From positions 1 to 18,616 of the forward strand of contig JAEWQZ010000220.1 in assembly GCA_023460255.1 (NCBI GenBank): a stretch of DNA of 18,616 nt, in the 5' to 3' direction. This document shows, one piece after another, positions 9,154-15,386 of the stretch. This DNA comes from Actinomycetes bacterium (GTDB taxonomy: Bacteria; Actinomycetota; Actinomycetes; Actinomycetales; Cellulomonadaceae). Below the pieces are notes generated by a model. It worked only from the letters and a program-made list of their open reading frames with translations, was not told where the DNA came from and did no database searches. Numbering within the stretch: the first letter of the stretch is position 1; every line of letters begins with the position of its first letter. The position numbers and the translations under genes were made by a program.

Positions 9154-9827
9154 TGCGCGTCGTGATCGCCGGAGCGGGCTCCGTGGGCCGTTCCATCGCC
9201 AACGAGCTGCTCCTGACCGGGCACGAGGTGACGCTCGTCGACCGCCAGCCGAGCGCGATGCGCGTGGCGTCCGTGGCCGAGGCCGACTGGCTGCTCGCGG
9301 ACGCCTGCGAGCTGTCCAGCCTCGAGCAGGCCCGCGTGGACGAGTGCGACGTCGTCGTGGCGGCGACCGGCGACGACAAGGTCAACCTGGTCGTCTCGTT
9401 CCTGGCCAAGACCGAGTTCGGCGTGCCCCGCACGGTGGCACGCGTGAACAACCCGAAGAACGAGTGGATGTTCGACGAGGCCTGGGGCGTGGACGTCGCC
9501 GTCTCCACGCCGCGCATCATGACCGCGATGGTCGAGGAGGCCGTGGCGGTCGGGGACCTGGTGAAGATCTTCACCTTCCACCAGTCGGGAGCCGAGATCC
9601 TCGAGGTCACCCTCCCCCTCGACTCGCCCATGGTCGGGATCCTCGTCGGTCAGGTGGTCTGGCCCCGGGACACCGTCCTGGCCGCCATCGTGCGCGGGGC
9701 GCAGCCGATCGCCCCGACCGTCGACGACGCTCTCGAGGCCGGGGACGAGCTCCTCATCGTGGCGGGGTCGGATGCGGATCTGGACGGTCTGCACGAGCTC
9801 CTCGCGACCCCACGAGCAGCCACGTGA
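9153..9827 (+). CDS. ceoC: TrkA-like RCK potassium-uptake regulator CeoC
   Basis: The 224-residue product is a second complete RCK_N plus RCK_C protein, with G7-A-G9-S-V-G12 and D30 in LVDRQ forming the dinucleotide site. It is related to CeoB but clearly divergent, so a heteromeric CeoB-CeoC ring is plausible by analogy with E. coli TrkA, which carries two RCK units in one chain. TGATG coupling at 9151-9155 predicts matched synthesis of the two. The last 74 bases overlap the 3' end of the convergent DUF3159 gene, so the two transcripts are complementary over at least that stretch. Position corresponds to M. tuberculosis Rv2692. Confidence 0.93.
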   Translation: MRVVIAGAGSVGRSIANELLLTGHEVTLVDRQPSAMRVASVAEADWLLADACELSSLEQARVDECDVVVAATGDDKVNLVVSFLAKTEFGVPRTVARVNNPKNEWMFDEAWGVDVAVSTPRIMTAMVEEAVAVGDLVKIFTFHQSGAEILEVTLPLDSPMVGILVGQVVWPRDTVLAAIVRGAQPIAPTVDDALEAGDELLIVAGSDADLDGLHELLATPRAAT

Positions 9828-10503
9828 GCCAGAGGGCGAGCGCGAAGAGCGGCACGCCCATCACGAGCTTGGCGGTCCCGAGCCAGCCGACCGCCTCCTC
9901 GCCCTGGAACCACAGCGGGACCTGAACGGCCAACCGGGCACCGAAGACGCCGACCCACAGCCAGGTCGCCCAGGTGAACCGCCGGCGTTCGCGTGCCGCG
10001 CCGGGGTCGGTCCGCCAGGACATGTCCTCGCCGCGCAGGAACGCGACGATCACCCCGACGGCGGGCCAGCGCGCGAGGATCGAGACGAGGGCACCGAGGA
10101 ACCAGGCGACGTTGACCCACAGACCCCAGGCGAAGTAGTCCTGCGCCTGTCCGGTCCGCCACGCCCAGACGACGCCGATCCCGACGCCGAGGACGCCGGA
10201 GAACGCCTGGGTGGCCGGCGTCCGCTGGACCAGTCGCACGACGACGGCGAGCAGCGCCACGCCGAGCGCGCCGAGCAGCGACGGCGTGAGGTCTCGGGTC
10301 AGGACGTACGCCACGACGAACACCAGACCGGGCGCGGTCGACTCCACGAGGCCCCGGACGCCGCCGATCGCGTCGGCGAACGAGAAGTCCTCCCCCGCCA
10401 GAGCTCGGATGCCCCGCAGCGGCTCCGGGCCACCGGGCGTCACCGGGCCGTCCACCGGCGCTCCCGGCGCAGCCACGCCGTCGGCCGGGTCGTGCCCGCT
10501 CAC
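9754..10503 (-). CDS. DUF3159 membrane protein
   Basis: The 249-residue product is an actinobacterial DUF3159 protein of unknown function. A proline- and glycine-rich cytoplasmic leader (1-30) precedes the conserved segment FADAIGGVRGLVESTAPGL (42-60) and about six hydrophobic spans (near 55-69, 73-91, 100-115, 123-145, 178-198, 208-232). The hydrophilic loop FLRGEDMSWR lies between later spans. The start is GTG, overlapping the TGA of the OB-fold gene by four bases (GTGA at 10500-10503), so it is coupled as the last gene of the DUF3710-OB-DUF3159 group. Its final 24 codons, including part of the last helix, overlap ceoC on the other strand. Confidence 0.9.
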   Translation of the reverse strand: MSGHDPADGVAAPGAPVDGPVTPGGPEPLRGIRALAGEDFSFADAIGGVRGLVESTAPGLVFVVAYVLTRDLTPSLLGALGVALLAVVVRLVQRTPATQAFSGVLGVGIGVVWAWRTGQAQDYFAWGLWVNVAWFLGALVSILARWPAVGVIVAFLRGEDMSWRTDPGAARERRRFTWATWLWVGVFGARLAVQVPLWFQGEEAVGWLGTAKLVMGVPLFALALWLTWLLVGSRGARADRPDPHPTPPR

Positions 10504-10913
10504 GCGCCGCCCTCGTGCCGTGGGGCGAGCTCGTACCGCGGGTTGTACATCGTCGGCCGTCCGTCACGCAGGCTGACGAACCCCGACAGCCGTACCCGCC
10601 GCCCGGGCTCGATGCCCGCGATCCGCCGCTGACCGAGCCAGACGACGTGCAGCGAGCCGGTCCCGTCGTAGAGCTCGGCCTCGAGAGCGGGGACGTTGTG
10701 CCGGGGGCGCAGCGTGACGCTGCGGAGCACGCCGAACACGTCGGACCTCGCCCGGGCGGGCAGGTGGCCGACGGCCTCGCAGCCGCGCCGCTCGGCGTGC
10801 CGACGCTCCTCGGACGCCTCCAGCTCGGCTCGGGAGGCGAGCATCCCCCGCAGACCGGCGCGGATCCGGCCACCCGTCTTCACACGACCGCCCACCGACG
10901 TCGGACCCACCAC
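10500..10913 (-). CDS. Small OB-fold nucleic-acid-binding protein
   Basis: The 137-residue protein has a basic, charged N-terminal half (ASRAELEASEERRHAERRG, residues 26-44) and a C-terminal OB fold (about 48-130) with the signature ELYDGTGSLHVVWLGQRR and GRRVRLSGFVSLRDGRPTMYNP. This matches the tRNA-anti/RecG-wedge type OB family that sits in this position in actinobacteria (compare M. tuberculosis Rv2694c). Binding to RNA or DNA is expected from the fold, but no target is known. The start is GTG at 10913, one base after the DUF3710 stop; further in-frame GTG codons at residues 7 and 11 are alternatives. It lies between DUF3710 and DUF3159 with almost no spacing. Confidence 0.87.
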   Translation of the reverse strand: MVGPTSVGGRVKTGGRIRAGLRGMLASRAELEASEERRHAERRGCEAVGHLPARARSDVFGVLRSVTLRPRHNVPALEAELYDGTGSLHVVWLGQRRIAGIEPGRRVRLSGFVSLRDGRPTMYNPRYELAPRHEGGA

Positions 10914-10914
10914 G

Positions 10915-11613
10915 TCAGTGCACCTCGGTGATCTCGGGACCCCGGCGGAGCGGGTCGAACGACTGGGCGTCCGCCGGCCCCGCGCCCTCCGGGGAAGCCT
11001 GGCCGGGCAGGGTCAGCGGCAGCAGGTCGCGCGGCGCGCGCGGCCGGTCGCCCCGCACGACGACGACGTCGGCGAAGACCGCCTCGAGCTCGCGCGCCTT
11101 CTCCGGGTCGACGGCCGCCCGGCCGGAGACGACGCCGCGCAGGAACCACCGCGGCCCGTCGAACCCGATGAACCGGGCCGGGCGGTGGCCGGTGCGGCCC
11201 TCGGCCGTCCGGACGGGCAGGCGGGCGAGGAGCTCGCGGCCGAACGGACCCGGCAGGTCGTCGACCGTGCCCCCTTGGCGCGTGACGGACTCGGCGATCT
11301 CCCCGCGGATCTCGTCCCAGATCCCCGCGGAACGCGGTGCGGCGAAGACCTGGAGCTGGAGCGCGGAGCCGTGCAGGGAGAGCGCGGCCGCCGTGACGAC
11401 GCGGCTCGACTTGTCGAGCTCCATCCGCAGCTCCATGCCCTCGCGACGGGGCAACCACAGCGCGCCGACGTCGAGCCGGTCGCCCCGGTCGGGTACCTCT
11501 CCGACGTCCCACGGGCCCGCGTCGCGCACAGGTGCACCCGACGCGTCGACGTCGATGTCGTCCGCGTCGACGTCCGGCTCGTCGCCCCGGGATCTCCGCC
11601 CGAACAGCCCCAC
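10915..11613 (-). CDS. DUF3710 family protein
   Basis: The 232-residue product belongs to DUF3710, an actinobacterial family without known function. An acidic, probably disordered N terminus (GDEPDVDADDIDVD) leads to the conserved GPWDVGEVP and a mixed alpha/beta body containing LQVFAAPRS, WDEIRGEI and GFDGPRWFLRGVVSGRAA. No membrane span or signal peptide is visible. I chose the GTG at 11613 because a perfect GGAGG (11620-11624) sits six bases upstream and the product then begins MGLFGRRSRG as in relatives; a longer frame to 11652 lacks such support. It follows dut by 48 bases, a gap that holds a hairpin, and leads directly into the OB-fold gene. Confidence 0.92.
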   Translation of the reverse strand: MGLFGRRSRGDEPDVDADDIDVDASGAPVRDAGPWDVGEVPDRGDRLDVGALWLPRREGMELRMELDKSSRVVTAAALSLHGSALQLQVFAAPRSAGIWDEIRGEIAESVTRQGGTVDDLPGPFGRELLARLPVRTAEGRTGHRPARFIGFDGPRWFLRGVVSGRAAVDPEKARELEAVFADVVVVRGDRPRAPRDLLPLTLPGQASPEGAGPADAQSFDPLRRGPEITEVH

Positions 11614-11631
11614 CTGATGCCTCCGATCCGC

Positions 11632-11649
11632 GGGCCCCGTCGGGGACCC
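11632..11649 (-). terminator. Hairpin between dut and DUF3710
   Basis: On the minus-strand transcript GGGUCCC, loop CGAC, GGGGCCC forms a 7-bp stem with one G-U wobble. It lies between the dut stop and the DUF3710 Shine-Dalgarno. It could reduce read-through from dut or act as an mRNA-stability element; there is no U-tract. Confidence 0.3.
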
Positions 11650-11661
11650 CAACCTCTCAGC

Positions 11662-12147
11662 CTATGCGCCCCGCCCCGGACCGTCCGCATCGGCCCAGCC
11701 ACCGCTGGAGCCGTGGCCGCCCGCGCCGCGGTGCGAGCCGGGCAGGCGCTCGGCCCGGACGAACCTCGCCCGGGACACGGGCTGCACCACCAGCTGGGCG
11801 ACACGGTCGCCGCGGCGCAGCTCGACGGGGTGCTCGGGGTCGGTGTTGAGCAGGGTGACCTGGATCTCGCCCCGGTAGCCCGCGTCGACGGTGCCCGGCG
11901 CGTTGACGATGGTCAGCCCGTGGCGTGCAGCGAGCCCGGAGCGCGGGTGGACGAACGCCGCGTACCCGTCGGGCAGCGCGATCGCGACCCCGGTCGGCAC
12001 GGTGGCGCGCGCGAGCGGCGCGAGCACGACGTCGACCGCCGTGACGAGGTCGGCACCCGCGTCGCCGGGGTGGGCGTACGCGGGCTGCGGGAGGTCCTCG
12101 TCGAGCATCACGAGCAGGACCTCGACGGGCCGGGCCGGATCGGTCAC
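11662..12147 (-). CDS. dut: dUTP diphosphatase
   Basis: dUTPase hydrolyses dUTP to dUMP and pyrophosphate, keeping uracil out of DNA and supplying the thymidylate precursor. The 161-residue trimer-type enzyme shows all five motifs: AHPGDAGADL (25-34), PRSGLAARHG (68-77), GTVDAGYRGEI (85-95, catalytic D88), RGDRVAQLV (112-120) and RGAGGHGSSG (140-149). Motif 5 has H145 where many dUTPases have phenylalanine; M. tuberculosis dUTPase also has histidine here. The start is GTG with TAGAGT six bases upstream and no Shine-Dalgarno, suggesting a leaderless transcript. It is divergent from the DUF3093 gene. Confidence 0.97.
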   Translation of the reverse strand: MTDPARPVEVLLVMLDEDLPQPAYAHPGDAGADLVTAVDVVLAPLARATVPTGVAIALPDGYAAFVHPRSGLAARHGLTIVNAPGTVDAGYRGEIQVTLLNTDPEHPVELRRGDRVAQLVVQPVSRARFVRAERLPGSHRGAGGHGSSGGWADADGPGRGA

Positions 12148-12153
12148 GACGCG

Positions 12154-12159
12154 ACTCTA
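12154..12159 (-). promoter_or_regulatory. -10 hexamer of dut
   Basis: On the minus strand TAGAGT matches TAnnnT and is separated by six bases (CGCGTC) from the dut GTG, which would place the transcription start at the start codon. No ribosome binding site is visible in the short gap. Confidence 0.5.
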
Positions 12160-12201
12160 GCGGCGCCGCCGGCCCCGGGGTCGGCCTGCCATGCTGGGGA
12201 C

Positions 12202-12675
12202 ATGAGCGCGCCCGTCCCCTCGTACGCCGAGCGGCTCTGGCCGGGCCCCCTGGGCTGGTCCCTGGTGCCCGCGTCAGCCGTGGTGGCGGCCATCGTCCTG
12301 GCTCCCGTCGACCTGCGCGTCGCGGCGGCGGGGGCCGCGGTCGCCCTCGTCGCAGGCGTGGTCGTCGCCGTCGTGACGTCGACGGCTGTGCAGGTGGCGG
12401 GAGGCGAGCTCCGGGTCGGCGCCGCGCACGTGCCGCTCGCGCTCCTCGGGGAGCCCGTGGTCCTGGACCGGGCCGGGGTGCGGACGGCCCTGGGGCCGGG
12501 ATCGGACGCACGGGCCTTCGTGTGCGTGCGGGCCTGGCTCGACGCCGCCGTCGTGGTGCCCGTGGAGGACCCCGCCGACCCGACGCCGTCGTGGTTCATC
12601 TCGACGCGGCGGCCGGCCGAGCTGGCGGCCGCCGTCGACGCAGGACGTCAGGCGCACTCCGTGCAGACGAGCTGA
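12202..12675 (+). CDS. DUF3093 membrane protein
   Basis: The 157-residue protein fits DUF3093, a two-helix actinobacterial membrane family of unknown function. YAERLWPGPLGW (8-19) is the conserved juxtamembrane signature, followed by two hydrophobic helices (about 20-35 and 38-59) and a soluble domain ending in WFISTRRPAELAAAVD. GGGGA immediately before the ATG can act as Shine-Dalgarno. An upstream ATG at 12191 meets a stop after four codons. The gene is divergent from dut across 54 bases and overlaps the convergent DUF4193 gene by 28 bases at its 3' end. Position corresponds to M. tuberculosis Rv2698. Confidence 0.9.
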   Translation: MSAPVPSYAERLWPGPLGWSLVPASAVVAAIVLAPVDLRVAAAGAAVALVAGVVVAVVTSTAVQVAGGELRVGAAHVPLALLGEPVVLDRAGVRTALGPGSDARAFVCVRAWLDAAVVVPVEDPADPTPSWFISTRRPAELAAAVDAGRQAHSVQTS

Positions 12676-12944
12676 CCGTCCTTCTCGTAGGCCAGCTGGC
12701 TGCGGTGGTGCACGAGGAAGCACCTGCTGCACGTGAACTCGTCCGCCTGCCGCGGGAGGACACGGACGGAGAGCTCCTCGCCGGACAGGTCGGCGCCGGG
12801 GAGCTCGAAGCCCTCGGCGGCCTCGATCTCGTCTTCGTCGACGACGCCCGAGTTCTTGTCCGCACGGCGCGCCTGGAGCTCCTGGAGCGAGTCCTCGCTC
12901 AGGTCCTCGTCGGTCTTGCGCGGGGCGTCGTAGTCCGTGGCCAT
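12648..12944 (-). CDS. DUF4193 zinc-ribbon-like protein
   Basis: The 98-residue protein is a clear DUF4193 member. The acidic N-terminal part (MATDYDAPRKTDEDLSEDS, residues 1-19) and the stretch ELPGADLSGEELSVRVLPRQ (47-66) are nearly invariant in relatives. C72-x2-C75 and C94-x2-C97 form a probable zinc ribbon at the extreme C terminus. The family is actinobacterial with unknown function; small size, acidity and the ribbon suggest interaction with nucleic acid or the transcription/translation machinery, which is inference. GGAG lies 11 bases before the ATG, a longer spacing than usual. Its 3' end overlaps DUF3093. The 217-bp upstream gap has room for its own promoter and contains a palindrome at 13053-13068. 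Confidence 0.95.
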   Translation of the reverse strand: MATDYDAPRKTDEDLSEDSLQELQARRADKNSGVVDEDEIEAAEGFELPGADLSGEELSVRVLPRQADEFTCSRCFLVHHRSQLAYEKDGQLVCTECA

Positions 12945-13052
12945 GTGGTGGTTCGCTCCGTGGTCTGTCGGGGGCCCGCCGCCTCCTGGCGGTCGTCGTG
13001 GCCGGTACGTGATGAATGCTCGGGGCAGGCGGGTTGTTCCCGTGCGGCGGGG

Positions 13053-13068
13053 CGATTGTGCACCATCG
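13053..13068. promoter_or_regulatory. Palindrome upstream of DUF4193
   Basis: CGATTGTGCACCATCG is palindromic apart from one symmetric mismatch (CGATnGTGCACnATCG). It lies about 110 bases upstream of the DUF4193 ATG in the only sizeable gap of this block (12945-13161). The shape suits a dimeric regulator; I do not recognise the site. I see no other convincing element in this gap. Confidence 0.35.
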
Positions 13069-13161
13069 GAGCGGCGCGCGCATGTCGCTTTCGTCCGCGC
13101 GTCGAACAGTTTCGTGGCGTGGCAGGTCAGCGGCCCGGAGAACCCCCGGCTCAGCCCGCCC

Positions 13162-14091
13162 TCAGCCCGGACCCGGCCCCGGGCTCGGCCCGAGCTCGTC
13201 GGGGCCGACGGGCTCGTCGGAGTCGGCGTCCAGCGCCTCGAGGAGCGCCACGAGCTCGCGCACCGTGGGCTCCGGGCCCGCGACGGTCATCGCCGACGAC
13301 GGCGGCCCGCCCCGCAGACCCAGCACGCTCGCGCCGGCCTCCTGCGCGACCAGCGACGCCGCCGCGAGGTCCCACGGCTGCAGCCCACGCTCGAAGTACA
13401 GATCGAGGCTGCCCGACGCCAGGAGGCACAGGTCGATGGCCGCCGACCCGATGCGCCGGATGTCCCGCACCCGCGGAAGGAGGTCGGCCACCACCCGCGC
13501 CTGGGCGCGCCGTCGCTCAGCGGTGTACCCGAATCCCGTACCGAGCAGGCTCGCGTCCAGCCCGACGGGGGCGTTGACCCGCACGGGGCGGCCGTCCTCG
13601 AACGCGCCCCCGCCCAGCGTCGCGGTCCACGTCCGTCCGTCCGCCACCGAGTGCACGCACGCCGCGACGACCGTCCACTCCTCGGGCCGCGGCGGTCCGA
13701 CGACGGCGGCCACGCTCACCGCGTACGCGGGGATGCCGTACAGGTAGTTGACAGTGCCGTCGATGGGGTCGAGCACCCACGTCACGCCGTCCGGGCCGCC
13801 CGTGCCGGCCTCGTGCCCCTCCTCCTCCCCCAGCACGCCGTCGTGCGGGCGCCGCTCCGCGAGGGTGCGCCGCAGGAGCGCCTCGGAGGCGAGGTCCATC
13901 GCCGTCACCACGTCGATCGGGCTCGACTTGGTCGCCGCGACGTCCACCCGCCGGGGCCGTCCGTCGCGGACCAGCGCGCCCGCGCTGCGGGCCAGCTCGG
14001 CCGCCAGCGTGCCGAGCGCCACGACGTCCAGCCCGGGGGCGTCTGCACCGGCGGGGCCGGCCTGCTCGGGGGGGCGCGGGGGCACACTCAC
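13162..14091 (-). CDS. suhB: Inositol monophosphatase family protein
   Basis: The 309-residue product is a Mg2+-dependent, Li+-sensitive-type phosphatase, probably acting on inositol-1-phosphate or a related sugar phosphate. Metal-site motifs are GEEEG (88-92), DPIDGT (108-113) with preceding WVL, and PWD (D241) in GLQPWDLAAASLV. The length exceeds the bare fold mainly by a proline/glycine-rich leader and an acidic-to-glycine C-terminal tail (last 25 residues). GTG at 14091 is preceded by AGGA at seven bases and gives MSVPPRPPEQ; a longer frame to 14124 is less supported. The position matches M. tuberculosis suhB (Rv2701c). It is divergent from sepH across 92 bases. Confidence 0.92.
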   Translation of the reverse strand: MSVPPRPPEQAGPAGADAPGLDVVALGTLAAELARSAGALVRDGRPRRVDVAATKSSPIDVVTAMDLASEALLRRTLAERRPHDGVLGEEEGHEAGTGGPDGVTWVLDPIDGTVNYLYGIPAYAVSVAAVVGPPRPEEWTVVAACVHSVADGRTWTATLGGGAFEDGRPVRVNAPVGLDASLLGTGFGYTAERRRAQARVVADLLPRVRDIRRIGSAAIDLCLLASGSLDLYFERGLQPWDLAAASLVAQEAGASVLGLRGGPPSSAMTVAGPEPTVRELVALLEALDADSDEPVGPDELGPSPGPGPG

Positions 14092-14133
14092 CCGGCCATC
14101 CTGCCCGACGCCGTCCGGCGGCACACCGGAACA

Positions 14134-14185
14134 CCTCCCCGCAGGAGGGCGTGCGGGATGGCACCCTCGTGCCAGGAGGTGCCAT
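14134..14185 (+). promoter_or_regulatory. sepH leader with tandem hairpins hiding the RBS
   Basis: CCTCC (14134-14138) pairs with GGAGG (14144-14148). Downstream, ATGGCACC (14158-14165) pairs perfectly with GGTGCCAT (14178-14185), which covers part of the Shine-Dalgarno AGGAGG (14174-14179) and the first two bases of the sepH ATG. CCTCC could alternatively pair with the GGAGG inside the Shine-Dalgarno, giving two mutually exclusive folds. The arrangement suggests translational control, but no ligand or trans factor is evident. Confidence 0.45.
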
Positions 14186-15314
14186 GAGCGAGCTCACCCT
14201 CGTGGGGCTGGACGAGGACGGCGAGCACGTCGTCCTCGAGGGGCCCGACGGTCAGCGGTTCTCCGTCCGCATCGACGAGGCGCTGCGGGCGGCCGTCCGG
14301 CGCGACCGGCCGCACCTGGAGCAGGCGCGCGCCGACGCGACGGGTGCGCTGTCCCCGCGGGAGATCCAGGCGCGGGTCCGTGCGGGCCAGACCGCCGAGG
14401 AGATCGCCGAGACCTCGGGCATGCCGGTGGAGATGGTCCGCCGCTACGACGGCCCGGTGGTGGCCGAGCGCCAGTACGTCGCCGAGCAGGCCCGCGCCAC
14501 CCGCATCGGCCACGACCCTGACGCCCCCGGGCTGGGTGAGCTGGTCACCGACCGGCTCGTCACGCGCGAGGTGCGCTCGGCGACGTGGGACGCGTTCCGG
14601 CAGGGCTCCGGTCCGTGGACCGTCGAGGTGCGGTTCGCCGTCGGCGGTCTCGAGCGGACGGCGCGGTGGGCCTACGACGCCGCGGCCCGCCGGGTCCGCG
14701 CGCTCGACGACGAGGCCCGCTGGCTCTCCGAGACCGAGCTGCCCGACGCCCCGATCCGCCGGCACCTGGCGCCCGTGCGTGACCGGGTGTTCGACGTCGA
14801 GGTCGACGCGGTCCTGCGCCCGCTGCTCGCCGCCGTCGACCCGCCGGTCACCGACGACGCCGACCACGCGCCCGAGCCGGAGACCGAGCCGACCCACGCG
14901 CTCCTCGACGACCTCGCCGGGCGGCGCGGGGTCCGCCAGGACGTCGACCCGGAGGTGGACGACGAGGAGTTCGCCGGCTTCGGGCCCCAGCACGCCTTCG
15001 ACTTCGAGCACCCCGACCTGACCGTCCCGGCTGCCCACCCGCCCGCCTCCCGGCCCGCCGAGGCCACCGACGCACGGGTGCTGAAGATGCCCGCCAAGGC
15101 CCCCCGCTCGGCCGACCACCCGTCGGGCGGTGCGGCCGCCCACCCCGCCTCGGGGCCGGCCGGCCCGCAGCCGGCCCACCCCACCTCGCAGCACGGGACG
15201 GGCGAGCACGAGCCCGGCCGCTCCGACGGTGGCGAGGGCCGCGGCCGGGGCCGCCGCGGCCGTGCGAGCGTGCCCAGCTGGGACGAGATCGTCTTCGGCG
15301 CCCGGCACGACTAG
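14184..15314 (+). CDS. sepH: Cell division protein SepH
   Basis: SepH is an actinobacterial FtsZ-binding protein that promotes FtsZ assembly and septum formation. The 376-residue product has the DUF3071 N-terminal domain: MSELTLVGLDEDGEHVVLEG at the start and a helix-turn-helix (about 58-88, LSPREIQARVRAGQTAEEIA) as the FtsZ-contact region. A proline-, alanine- and histidine-rich, presumably disordered linker (about 230-360) follows, then the conserved C-terminal SVPSWDEIVFG motif (362-372). AGGAGG (14174-14179) four bases before the ATG at 14184 fixes the start; an in-frame ATG at 14151 lies upstream but without support. The leader can fold over the Shine-Dalgarno. It converges on tdk. Confidence 0.96.
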   Translation: MSELTLVGLDEDGEHVVLEGPDGQRFSVRIDEALRAAVRRDRPHLEQARADATGALSPREIQARVRAGQTAEEIAETSGMPVEMVRRYDGPVVAERQYVAEQARATRIGHDPDAPGLGELVTDRLVTREVRSATWDAFRQGSGPWTVEVRFAVGGLERTARWAYDAAARRVRALDDEARWLSETELPDAPIRRHLAPVRDRVFDVEVDAVLRPLLAAVDPPVTDDADHAPEPETEPTHALLDDLAGRRGVRQDVDPEVDDEEFAGFGPQHAFDFEHPDLTVPAAHPPASRPAEATDARVLKMPAKAPRSADHPSGGAAAHPASGPAGPQPAHPTSQHGTGEHEPGRSDGGEGRGRGRRGRASVPSWDEIVFGARHD

Positions 15315-15319
15315 ACCGA

Positions 15320-15355
15320 CCCGACGTCGACGTCCGGAGCTGCCGTCGACTCGGG
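15320..15355. terminator. Bidirectional terminator hairpin between sepH and tdk
   Basis: CCCGACGTCGACG (15320-15332) and CGTCGACTCGGG (15344-15355) form a 12-bp stem with one bulged C (15325) and an 11-base loop. It begins six bases after the sepH stop and ends 32 bases before the tdk stop on the other strand. The left arm also contains a perfect 12-bp palindrome, GACGTCGACGTC (15323-15334). No T-tract follows. Confidence 0.5.
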
Positions 15356-15386
15356 CCCGCCTCTCCCGGCCCGGACGACCGCGGAC

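Noticed and set aside
12945..13161. A cei-like or other small gene in the gap upstream of DUF4193
   Set aside because: The frames crossing this gap are continuations of shadows from neighbouring genes; none has a plausible start, ribosome binding site and recognisable protein.
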